Source: Cyclobacteriaceae bacterium (GTDB lineage: Bacteria > Bacteroidota > Bacteroidia > Cytophagales > Cyclobacteriaceae). Taken from it: a stretch of DNA of 64,000 nucleotides. Positions 44,963-53,989 of the stretch are shown one piece after another. The notes under the pieces were generated by a model that worked only from the letters and a program-made list of their open reading frames with translations, did no database searches and was not told where the DNA came from. The position numbers and the translations under genes are program-made. The stretch spans positions 52,824 through 116,823 of the forward strand of contig JALHOT010000007.1 of assembly GCA_022842845.1 (NCBI GenBank), in the 5' to 3' direction. Within the stretch, counting starts at the first letter, position 1. Every line of letters begins with the position of its first letter.

Positions 44963-45757
44963 TTACAGTGCATTGTTGTTCACATAATAAGCATCAGCAT
45001 CCCAGAAAACTTTTGCCTTGAAGTGCTCTACAAAATATGTGAGTACTTTTTCTTCCGCAAGTGTGAGTGCATTAAAGCCGGCAAAGATCAGGTCTCTTTC
45101 TTTGATCTTATCCGATATTTGTGATTCCTCATTGCGCATGAAAGACTCTGCTACCTTTCGGTGCACCAGACCCTGATAGGCAAAGCCCTGTTGCAAGAGC
45201 AATTCGGAGAAACTATTATAAACAGATTCTAATGATCTCCATATACGCAAAAACTGCTCTTTATTAGCAGAAGGATGTTCATCAAAATTTCCCCAAAACT
45301 CTTTCAAAAAGTTAACCTGCTCTTCACTCAAAAATTCAAAAATGGTTTCAATCTCCTTCTGGTTACTCAGGTCTACAAAAAGCTGAGAAGCCTCCACCAT
45401 ATATTTATCTACTTCTTCAAAATCACGAAGCAGCATTTCACCCCAGAAATAGAAATCACTAAAGGATTGAAGTTTGTCCTCGCCTTTTCCGCCTTCGTCA
45501 CGCATCAAAGCAGTATAGACTAGATGTAAGTCCTTGATCAGCTTCAACTTATCAGGAACCCGATAGGGAGAAAAGCGTGCAATGAATTCTTCGATAGTCA
45601 ACATCTCAGGGGCAAAACCTGGTTGTGTCAATAATGCTGTCAGATGTTTTCGAAAATATAGAATAGCCCTGCGGTTCGGGAAGACAAGCGTAACCTTATC
45701 AAGCACTTTGTGGTGTGCCTGCACATGCTCTGCTAAGTCTTGTAAAAAAGTCTTCAT
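44963..45757 (-). CDS. AddB-like helicase-nuclease, N-terminal part (ends at in-frame stop)
   Basis: 264 aa. MKTFLQDLAEHVQAHHKVLDK then VTLVFPNRRAILYFRKHL, the AddB-type start with a Walker-A-less N-terminus, and LIFAGFNALTLAEEKVL near the end. It stops with TAA at 44965-44963. The codons after the stop read on in the same frame as AGAFFREYKK for 37 codons up to the GTG at 44851 and through the downstream part, so one base change (for example CAA or GAA to TAA) explains the break. It starts 3 bp after the addA-like stop codon. Confidence 0.85.
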   Translation of the reverse strand: MKTFLQDLAEHVQAHHKVLDKVTLVFPNRRAILYFRKHLTALLTQPGFAPEMLTIEEFIARFSPYRVPDKLKLIKDLHLVYTALMRDEGGKGEDKLQSFSDFYFWGEMLLRDFEEVDKYMVEASQLFVDLSNQKEIETIFEFLSEEQVNFLKEFWGNFDEHPSANKEQFLRIWRSLESVYNSFSELLLQQGFAYQGLVHRKVAESFMRNEESQISDKIKERDLIFAGFNALTLAEEKVLTYFVEHFKAKVFWDADAYYVNNNAL

Positions 45758-45760
45758 TTT

Positions 45761-48700
45761 TTAAATCCCTAAACCCAATTGATTTTGACCTTTCTTTGAT
45801 GTTTCAGCTTTTACCTGAGTGACCTCACCTGTATTCAAATAGAGTACAAAACCTTCCACTTTCAAAAAATTCATGCTGAATAAAATACGCATGTACGTAT
45901 GCACCTGTTCCTGATCCTCTTCTCTGGGTTCACCTGTTTTGTAATCAATTACAATGGCATGATCCTCTTTAATCATAATGCGATCAATGCGCACATCCCG
46001 ACTATTGGGAATTAGAATGGGTGCTTCTGTTTTTACCTCCCAGCCTTCATCATACCATGATGCTATTTGTGGATTGTGCAATAGCTCATAAAACTGAGTT
46101 GAGATTGCCATTTGCTCTTCGTTATTTATTAAGCCACGCTGCAAAGCCTGATTAAAAACCTGTTCAGCTTCATACTTGTATTTAATCTGTGCAAAAAGTG
46201 TGTGCATGAGTACCCCTTTCTTTCTACTCGTTTCATCTATCAACTGATCTGTCTTAAAAGGTGAGTCAGTTGAAAGCCGTAAAGAGAGTCGTTGACGCCA
46301 CGAACTCACTTCATAACTCTCCAGTGAAAGAATATGATCATCTTTGGGGATAATACTGTCATCCGATTTTTCCAGACTTCCTTCATTCCAACACAAAGAT
46401 CCTTCGTTCCAATACTTAGATAAAGTATCATCAGCAGATAGTGCTTTGAATAAAAGTGAAGCTACTGTTTTTTCTTTCGCACCCTTTGGCTCCGGAGCAA
46501 AAATTATCAGTGCCTTCTCTGCTCTCGTAAACGCTACGTATAATAGATTTAAATTATCCAAATAAGATCTCGTTCGTTCTTCGCGGTAGGCATCTGCAAA
46601 AACAGTATCCTCAAGTTTAGAAGCATACTTTACCGGCACAATAATACTTTTATTATCAGTTACATAATGTGTCCATAAGGTTGGTGACATCATGGCTTTA
46701 TGATCGATATCCCATGAGCAAAAAGGCATGAATACATATTTAAACTGTAAACCTTTCGATTTATGTATGGTGTAAATCTGCATGGCATCTACATCGCCCG
46801 AAACCTGAATGGATTTTTTCTCCTTATTATCTTCCCACCAATCCAAAAAAGATCCAATATCGTTTCGTTCCTGTGTATAAAATTCCAGCACCATATTCTG
46901 AAAGGTGTGCATATAAACCAACTCACCTTTACATCTGCCCAAATCAAAAATTTTGATGAGCATTTCCGTGATCTCGAATAATGGCATTTTCTTCAGCCGC
47001 GCCAGCTCTTTGGTAAAAGTAACGGGAAGTTTTTTCAGAAAAACACCTCTATCGCCAACTGAGAATACGTTGTGCAAGTCAATATGCTCGTGTTGCAGTC
47101 TGGCATAATCATAACTTAGTTGTGCCCGGGCAATGGTGTCTTCTGAATTGATGAGAAACTGTAAGGCACTTACCAATACAGACACTGTGGGTACGGCATC
47201 CAGCCGCAGTGACTCACTAGATATAACATCGTATCGATAATTATTCTTACCTGCAGTATTTTTATAATTCAGCAAAAATTCAGCGACTTCTACACCTTCG
47301 CGGTTATTCCTCACTAGTAAAGCCATGTCGCGAAGTGACACACCAATATCCTGCAAATCTTCTATTTGCTTCACTAAGGCCATCAAGGCCTCTTGTTTCC
47401 AGGGGGTATCGTCTGCAGGTTTACTGATAAACTGAACCTTCACATAACCAGCATCTTTTTTTGATGTGAGCTGGGCTACATCACTATAGGTCTCTGACAA
47501 TAAAGCTTCACCTGTTTCTGCTTTCGCATATTCAGCTATTGATTTAAAAAATGCATTATTAAAATTGACAACTATCGGAGCGCTTCTGTAATTACTGGAT
47601 AACGCTTTTACCTCCACACGTTCCGATCCGATATGTTGTTCTACATCTTGTTGCAATAATTGCAGATCTCCTCCACGCCAGCGGTAGATGGATTGTTTAA
47701 CATCGCCCACCACCATGGCCGGATAACCCTGATCGAGACTGTTAATGAGAAGAGGTTTGAAGTTACTCCACTGCATGCGTGAAGTATCCTGAAACTCATC
47801 GATCAAATAATTTTTGTAGAAGGAACCTACTTTCTCATAGATAAACGGAGTGTCACTATCCTGGATAATACCTTGTAAAAACCTGGGTGCATCCGCCAGT
47901 AACATCATGTTATTCTCTTCCTTATACTCGCGAAGTTTACGCGACAAATCAGCAAGCAAACCGAATGCATAAAAATTTGCCAATACTACTTCTGCCGATA
48001 ATGCTTCCTGATAATGCTTGTCACGGAAATCAAGCAAAGAATTTAAAATGGGCAAGAGTGTACTCTCAGCCTTATCAACAATAGCTTGTTTGTTAACTGA
48101 GCTTTTTGAAGCCCAGTTATTTGAATCCTGATAATAGCCTCTTACCCTGGAACCGATTGCCTTTTCATTGAAATCAGAAGGCGCCTTGAATTTTTCAATT
48201 TTAATAAACCAAGCGTATATGCCGCTATCCCCATAAGAGAAATCTGACTTATCCCAGCCATTTTCATTTATAATGGTTGTGGCCTGATTACTGATTTTAT
48301 TGCAGCCTGCAATAAAACCATATGTTTTCTTCCTTAGTGAGGTTTGAAGATTATTGAAAAAATCTGGCTCTGCCGTAGTGCTAAGCAATTCATCCTCAAT
48401 GGCCCTAAACTCCTCCTTAAATATCTCCTTAGTAAAATCCAGCAGGTTGCTGCGTACATCCCATGGGCGATCGTTTTCTAAATTGTCTTTGGCAAATTCA
48501 ATCAACCACTTGGTCAACTGCTCGTTGCTGCCCAATTCATCAATAAGTTTATTGATTACTTCTTCTGTCACCTGCTCCTGGTCAATTTCCAACCGATAAT
48601 CACCCGACAGACCAGCCTCACGCGTAAAGGCGCGGATTACCTTCTGAAAAAAGGCATCGATGGTGCTGATCGCAAATTGAGAGTAGTTATGCAGAATATC

Positions 48701-48988
48701 GGCTCTCAATTCATTGGTACGTTCTTTAAAGGTGAGCGGGTCGAGGTTTAACTCCTGCATCAATTCCAACGCCAATAAATCGTTTTTGCCAAGCGCGTAG
48801 GCATTCAGGTATTGCAAAATGCGGGATTTCATTTCCTGTGTCGCCTTGTTGGTAAAGGTAACAGCCAGAATATGTTTGTAATAATCAGCCCTGTAGCGTA
48901 AAGCCAGGCTTAAATAAGCTTTGGCCAGGGTTCTGGTTTTCCCTGAACCTGCCGATGACCGGTATATAGTAAAGAGCTTAGCACTCAT
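45761..48988 (-). CDS. AddA/RecB-like UvrD-family helicase-nuclease
   Basis: 1075 aa. SF1 helicase motifs: SSAGSGKTRTLAKAYL, LAVTFTNKATQEMK, LIDEFQDTSRMQW, VGDVKQSIYRWRGGD, and MQIYTIHKSKGLQFKYVF. A C-terminal PD-(D/E)XK nuclease is seen in RIDRIMIKEDHAIVIDYKTGEPRE. This is the AddA-type partner of the adjacent AddB-like gene; such complexes resect double-strand breaks before RecA loading. Spacing to the next gene is 3 bp, so both are co-transcribed. It is intact, in contrast to its partner. Confidence 0.88.
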   Translation of the reverse strand: MSAKLFTIYRSSAGSGKTRTLAKAYLSLALRYRADYYKHILAVTFTNKATQEMKSRILQYLNAYALGKNDLLALELMQELNLDPLTFKERTNELRADILHNYSQFAISTIDAFFQKVIRAFTREAGLSGDYRLEIDQEQVTEEVINKLIDELGSNEQLTKWLIEFAKDNLENDRPWDVRSNLLDFTKEIFKEEFRAIEDELLSTTAEPDFFNNLQTSLRKKTYGFIAGCNKISNQATTIINENGWDKSDFSYGDSGIYAWFIKIEKFKAPSDFNEKAIGSRVRGYYQDSNNWASKSSVNKQAIVDKAESTLLPILNSLLDFRDKHYQEALSAEVVLANFYAFGLLADLSRKLREYKEENNMMLLADAPRFLQGIIQDSDTPFIYEKVGSFYKNYLIDEFQDTSRMQWSNFKPLLINSLDQGYPAMVVGDVKQSIYRWRGGDLQLLQQDVEQHIGSERVEVKALSSNYRSAPIVVNFNNAFFKSIAEYAKAETGEALLSETYSDVAQLTSKKDAGYVKVQFISKPADDTPWKQEALMALVKQIEDLQDIGVSLRDMALLVRNNREGVEVAEFLLNYKNTAGKNNYRYDVISSESLRLDAVPTVSVLVSALQFLINSEDTIARAQLSYDYARLQHEHIDLHNVFSVGDRGVFLKKLPVTFTKELARLKKMPLFEITEMLIKIFDLGRCKGELVYMHTFQNMVLEFYTQERNDIGSFLDWWEDNKEKKSIQVSGDVDAMQIYTIHKSKGLQFKYVFMPFCSWDIDHKAMMSPTLWTHYVTDNKSIIVPVKYASKLEDTVFADAYREERTRSYLDNLNLLYVAFTRAEKALIIFAPEPKGAKEKTVASLLFKALSADDTLSKYWNEGSLCWNEGSLEKSDDSIIPKDDHILSLESYEVSSWRQRLSLRLSTDSPFKTDQLIDETSRKKGVLMHTLFAQIKYKYEAEQVFNQALQRGLINNEEQMAISTQFYELLHNPQIASWYDEGWEVKTEAPILIPNSRDVRIDRIMIKEDHAIVIDYKTGEPREEDQEQVHTYMRILFSMNFLKVEGFVLYLNTGEVTQVKAETSKKGQNQLGLGI

Positions 48989-49083
48989 GCCAAAGCAAGA
49001 AAACTATTTTAAATGACAAATACTGACACAATTTACCAGAAGGAAGGGGAGTTTATGCGTAAAATCCATAAATTGATTTGTCT

Positions 49084-51363
49084 ATGAGTTTTGCTAAACG
49101 TACCCTGACTGCTTTCATTTATTCCTTCCCCATACAGTTGTTACTCAACAACTTAAAGCGAAATCATTTTTTACTTTTATTCTGGATTGTTTTGGTGGCT
49201 ATGATCACCGGGAATATAGGGCGCTACATGGGCATACCTTATTTATTCTTAGATCCTGAGTATCTTAATAAAGTAAATTTCACCAGCTTCTTTATTGTAG
49301 GCCTTGCTACGGCAGGTTTTACTACTGCCTTTCACATTACCTGTTATATTACGGATGGTCATAGGTTTTCCTTTATAGGTGCTCTGCCAAAGCCCTTTAC
49401 AAAATTCTCTCTCAATAACAGTTTACTTCCGGTCATCTTTCTAATGGTCTATCTGTATGAGATGATTCGCTTTCAGCTGAATAACCAATACACCTCTCCA
49501 CAACAGGTCTTCATCAACATCAGTGGCTTTGTGGTTGGATTTATTGTAATGACCTTAATTTTCGCAGCCTACTTTTGGTTCACCAATAAAGACATCTTCA
49601 AGTATGTAGTTTGTCGGATTGATGAAAAAATAAAATCAAACGTACAGGTTACCAGAGCCAGCGCTATGAAGAAGCTGGACATTGCCAGAAAAAAACAAGT
49701 GCGCGTTGACAACTACCTTGACTATGATGGACGCTTTAAAAAAACTGATGAAGCAACCTTTTATGATAAATCAACTATCCTTCAGGTATTTGATCAGAAT
49801 CATTTCAATCTGGTCATCATTCAGCTTTTTATTTTCGTAATGGTATTGATTCTTGGAATTTTCAAAGACTATGCCTCATTTCAGTTACCGGTGGGTGCCA
49901 GCTTTATGATTCTACTCACCATTTTGGTGATGATTACCGGTGCTTTTTCTTATTGGTTTGGAGGCTGGTCATTAACGGCAGGTCTAATCATATTCCTGTT
50001 TATCAATTACCTGACAGGCGAAGGTTTCTTCAATAAGAAGTATAAGGCCTTTGGGCTGGACTATAAGGTGGCCCCGGCTACTTATGATATTGATAACCTG
50101 AGATCGCTGAATGATAGTACACATATTAAAGCAGATCAACAGATTACCTTACAAGCCTTACAGAACTGGCGCAATAAATTCTCTGCAGAACAAAAACCGA
50201 AAATGGTGTTTATTTGCGTCAGTGGTGGTGGTAAAAGAGCCGCCCTTTGGTCATTAAATGCATTACAGACTGCCGATAGCTTAAGTCAAGGTGCTTTATT
50301 CAAACATACCATGCTAATTACTGGTGCTTCAGGCGGATTGATTGGAGCAAGCTATTTCAGAGAGCTTAAGTTAAGAGAAAAGCTTCAGGAAAAGATCAAT
50401 CCTTATCAGGCAATCCATCGTCAAAAAATATCTACCGATAACTTAAACCCACTCATATTTAGTTTACTCGCCAACGATTTGTTTGTTGGTTTTAATAAAT
50501 TCCAATATGCTGGCATAGAGTACACAAGAGACAGGGCTTATACATTTGAAGAGCAACTCAATCAGATTACTGAAAAGCTAATGGACAAACCCATTAAGGA
50601 CTATGTGCCGCATGAGCTCAGTGCGACCATTCCTATGATGATCCTCACACCTACGGTAGTCAATGATGGACGGAAAATGTACATCAGCGCACTACCTGTT
50701 TCTTATATGAACAGTGACTTACTCAATTATCAAGATTATACAAATACCAAAATTAGTGGTGTGGACTTTATAAACCTTTTTAAGAAACAACAGGGCGACA
50801 GCCTACGATTTCTTTCAGCGCTACGCATGAGCGCAACATTCCCTTACATTACACCTACTACAACATTGCCAACCGAACCACCTATTGAGCTGATGGATGC
50901 GGGTATCTCTGATAATTTTGGATTAACTGACGCTATGCGCTTTCTCTATGCCTTTAGCGAATGGATTGAGCAGAATACATCAGGCGTTGTAATCGTTTCT
51001 ATCCGTGATTCACCAAAGCTTAGTAGCGTGAAAGAAAAAGCTGGTCAAACTATTCTGGATAGCTTTTCTCAACCTATCAGCAGCGTGTATAACAACTTTG
51101 AAAACTTTCAGGATATTACCAGCGACAATCTTTTTGGTTATACCAAAACCTGGTTTAAACAACCTATTGACAGAATTGACATTCAATATCAAGCAGAAAC
51201 CTATGTTGATATTTTAAATGAAATGGACAGTATCCGACAAACCAATGCACGTGCCTCGCTAAGCTGGCGTTTAACCGCTCGTGAAAAAGCAGGTGTAGTT
51301 GAAAATATCAACACCCAAAAGAATAAAGAAGAGCTCTTAAAATTGAGGGAACTACTGAAGTAA
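49084..51363 (+). CDS. Membrane patatin-like phospholipase
   Basis: 759 aa from the ATG at 49084; a TTG at 49078 is also in frame. The N-terminal part (about 1-330) has some five to seven membrane helices (FLLLFWIVLVAMITGNIG, VFINISGFVVGFIVMTLIF, LVIIQLFIFVMVLILGIF, ASFMILLTILVMITGAFSYW). The C-terminal patatin domain has the oxyanion loop CVSGGGKRAALW, the nucleophile motif ITGASGGLIG, and the aspartate in MDAGISDNFGL: a complete Ser-Asp dyad. It would act on membrane lipids at the cytoplasmic face. I see no operon partner. Confidence 0.88.
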   Translation: MSFAKRTLTAFIYSFPIQLLLNNLKRNHFLLLFWIVLVAMITGNIGRYMGIPYLFLDPEYLNKVNFTSFFIVGLATAGFTTAFHITCYITDGHRFSFIGALPKPFTKFSLNNSLLPVIFLMVYLYEMIRFQLNNQYTSPQQVFINISGFVVGFIVMTLIFAAYFWFTNKDIFKYVVCRIDEKIKSNVQVTRASAMKKLDIARKKQVRVDNYLDYDGRFKKTDEATFYDKSTILQVFDQNHFNLVIIQLFIFVMVLILGIFKDYASFQLPVGASFMILLTILVMITGAFSYWFGGWSLTAGLIIFLFINYLTGEGFFNKKYKAFGLDYKVAPATYDIDNLRSLNDSTHIKADQQITLQALQNWRNKFSAEQKPKMVFICVSGGGKRAALWSLNALQTADSLSQGALFKHTMLITGASGGLIGASYFRELKLREKLQEKINPYQAIHRQKISTDNLNPLIFSLLANDLFVGFNKFQYAGIEYTRDRAYTFEEQLNQITEKLMDKPIKDYVPHELSATIPMMILTPTVVNDGRKMYISALPVSYMNSDLLNYQDYTNTKISGVDFINLFKKQQGDSLRFLSALRMSATFPYITPTTTLPTEPPIELMDAGISDNFGLTDAMRFLYAFSEWIEQNTSGVVIVSIRDSPKLSSVKEKAGQTILDSFSQPISSVYNNFENFQDITSDNLFGYTKTWFKQPIDRIDIQYQAETYVDILNEMDSIRQTNARASLSWRLTAREKAGVVENINTQKNKEELLKLRELLK

Positions 51364-51378
51364 ATTTTTTCACTATTC

Positions 51379-53859
51379 TTAACTTCTATTCCGCTTTACA
51401 CCTCTTACCGCCTCGGCAGTCCAGGGATCTTCCGGCCAATAATGTTTGGGGTAGCGCATTCTTAATTCCTTCCTTACTTCGTGATAAGTATTTTGCCAAA
51501 AGCTTTTTAAATCTTGTGTAACCTGAACGGGTTTATAGCCAGGAGAAAGCAAGTGCATCATTATTTTATTTCTTCCTTCATTTACAGTAGGTGTCTCTAA
51601 CAAGCCAAACATCTCTTGTAAACGAACTTCCATCACTGGTGGTCTGCCGTCAGCGAAGTACTGAAGTTTAATATCAGAGCCACTTGGAACACTTAGTCTG
51701 GCAGGCGCCAGGTCATTCAAGCGGTTTGATAGCTCCCATGGTAATATACTTTGAAGCATCATTAATAAATCAAGCTTTAACAAGTCTGATCTTTTGTAAA
51801 TGTTATTTAAGTATGGCGTAAGCCATTGAGGTAAATTTTCAAGTAAAGCTTTTTCCGATACATCAGGCCATTCCTCCTTATCTCTCCATTGTTTTAAACA
51901 CAACACACGCGATTGCCATTGCTCGTGTATTTCGTCAAAACCCAAATACTTCAATCCTTTTGCCTGAATAGTCTCGATTAGAATTTGCTGAGTATGCTCT
52001 GCTGCTGGTTTTGAAGTTGGTTTTTTGTCGATAACAACATTACCGATACGCCACGTTGTGAAGGCCGCTACCATTTCTCGTTCATCATCCCAAATGGCCA
52101 TTTCCTCTTCTTTTGCCAAGGGTCTCAGTGATTTTTCATCGACCGCTGCCGCTAAAAATATTTTACCTTCTTTATGTCCTGCATCTACCTGAGCAGTGCA
52201 CAACCAGGCTTCGCGTATCAATGGGTCATTGGCAGGTAATTTTACCACACGACCGTTGGCCATCTTGTATCGCTCGCCATGTTTCTCTAGCTGCTGGGCT
52301 AAGCGCTCCGGATAAGCCGACAACAATAACTCTCCCAAATAATGATTCAGATTGTCTTCATTATAAGGCTCTGCCTTCAATGCCTTACGCCATTGTGCTG
52401 ATAATTTCTCTATGCGTATAATAATATTTCTATCGGCAAAATAACGGTCTCCCTTTCTGAATTTTTGGAGTGCCTCCACCCGTAAAGCAACATCAACACC
52501 AGATTCTTTTTGCAAAGGATCTCGTTCTTCCAATACAGCTGCCAGATCACAAACCAAAGAAAGCATTTCCTTATTCTTCGGTGTCGTTGTCAACATATGG
52601 GCTATACGCGGATGTGTTGGCAAGGACAACATTTGCTTTCCTTGCTGCGTGATTCCACTTATGTCAATAGCCCCTAGTTGCTGCAACAATTCTTTCGCCT
52701 GACTCCAGGCACCAACAGGTGGAGCTGTGATCCACATTAATTCATCAATCTCTTTAATGCCCCATTGCATTAACTCCAATACAAGCGATGATAAATCTGC
52801 CTCCAGTATTTCTGGTTTACGTTGTGGTACCAGCGCCAGGTTTTCAGCCCACAGTCTGTAACATACACCTGGCCCTAAACGCCCTGCCCTGCCTCTTCGC
52901 TGGTCTGCTGAATCTTTTGTGATGCGTATTGTTTCCAGTCGGGTTAGCCCACTTCGGATATCAAAACGTGGTACACGTGCATACCCACAATCAATAACCA
53001 CCTTCACACCTTCAATAGTTAAAGATGTTTCTGCTATGGACGTTGACAACACAATTTTTCTGAGACCCTCACGATTGGGCAAAAGTGCTTCTTCTTGTTG
53101 CTTATAAGGCAAATCCGCATACAAAGTGTGCAGGCGAATATTTAAGTTTAATTCTTCTAAATCATCAGCTACACGCTGAATTTCTCCTGCACCCGGAAGA
53201 AACACCAATACATCACCCTCCTCTTCGTTAAGTGCTTTTCGAATAGCAGAAACTACGCGTTTATTTAACCACTCTTCTTCTTTTTGCGCCAGGTATTGCG
53301 TTTTGATAGGAAACTGTTTCCCTTCACTGGTTAGTATAGGCACTTCATTACCCAAAACTTTTTTTAATCCTTCCGCATCCAATGTTGCAGACATTATTAG
53401 AATACGCAAATCAGGGCGTAACACATTTTGTACTTGCAAGCATAAAGCAAGTGCCAGGTCAGCTTGCAAACTACGTTCATGAAATTCATCAAAGATCACT
53501 AAGCCAACACCTTCTAAAGCATTATCACTTTGAATCATGCGGGTTAAAATCCCTTCTGTTACTACTTCTAATTTTGTTTGAGGCCCTACCTGTGAATCGA
53601 AACGAACCCTGTAACCTATGCTATCACCAATGTGTTGCTTTTGCAAGGCAGCCATACGCTGGGCTACCGACTTGGCCGCCAATCTTCTCGGCTCAAGCAT
53701 GATTATTTTTTGATTTTCCAACCAGCCTTCGTTTAGCAGTGCAATAGGCAAGATTGTTGACTTACCCGCTCCGGGCGGTGCTTGAAGAATAACTACAGTG
53801 CTTTGTTGAAGTGCTTCCTTTAAATGGGGGATTACTTCTTCAACCGGATAGGAAACCAT
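51379..53859 (-). CDS. hrpB: ATP-dependent helicase HrpB
   Basis: 826 aa DEAH-type helicase. Walker A is QAPPGAGKSTILP, the DEAH-type motif is VIFDEFHERSLQADLA, the SAT motif is LIMSATLD, then TSIAETSLTIEGV and QRRGRAGRLGPGVCYRLW. The C-terminal HrpB-specific part contains LLSPGYKPVQVTQDLKSFW and MRYPKHYWPEDPW, seen throughout the family. Its role is poorly known; RNA processing has been proposed. The gene is convergent with the patatin gene (15 bp gap). Confidence 0.95.
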   Translation of the reverse strand: MVSYPVEEVIPHLKEALQQSTVVILQAPPGAGKSTILPIALLNEGWLENQKIIMLEPRRLAAKSVAQRMAALQKQHIGDSIGYRVRFDSQVGPQTKLEVVTEGILTRMIQSDNALEGVGLVIFDEFHERSLQADLALALCLQVQNVLRPDLRILIMSATLDAEGLKKVLGNEVPILTSEGKQFPIKTQYLAQKEEEWLNKRVVSAIRKALNEEEGDVLVFLPGAGEIQRVADDLEELNLNIRLHTLYADLPYKQQEEALLPNREGLRKIVLSTSIAETSLTIEGVKVVIDCGYARVPRFDIRSGLTRLETIRITKDSADQRRGRAGRLGPGVCYRLWAENLALVPQRKPEILEADLSSLVLELMQWGIKEIDELMWITAPPVGAWSQAKELLQQLGAIDISGITQQGKQMLSLPTHPRIAHMLTTTPKNKEMLSLVCDLAAVLEERDPLQKESGVDVALRVEALQKFRKGDRYFADRNIIIRIEKLSAQWRKALKAEPYNEDNLNHYLGELLLSAYPERLAQQLEKHGERYKMANGRVVKLPANDPLIREAWLCTAQVDAGHKEGKIFLAAAVDEKSLRPLAKEEEMAIWDDEREMVAAFTTWRIGNVVIDKKPTSKPAAEHTQQILIETIQAKGLKYLGFDEIHEQWQSRVLCLKQWRDKEEWPDVSEKALLENLPQWLTPYLNNIYKRSDLLKLDLLMMLQSILPWELSNRLNDLAPARLSVPSGSDIKLQYFADGRPPVMEVRLQEMFGLLETPTVNEGRNKIMMHLLSPGYKPVQVTQDLKSFWQNTYHEVRKELRMRYPKHYWPEDPWTAEAVRGVKRNRS

Positions 53860-53989
53860 GGTGCAAAATAATAAAGCCTGGTGCTATCCGACCAAATACT
53901 TACATGATTTCATCGATATAATCGATTTTTCTGGGTGATACCATTTTCTTTCATCATCCTCACTCGAAGACAGAAATTCATTTAGCACA

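Noticed and set aside
42866..45757. Frameshift or two independent genes in the addB region
   Set aside because: The reading frame is the same on both sides of the stop and the codons between are coding-like, so a single nonsense codon explains it better.
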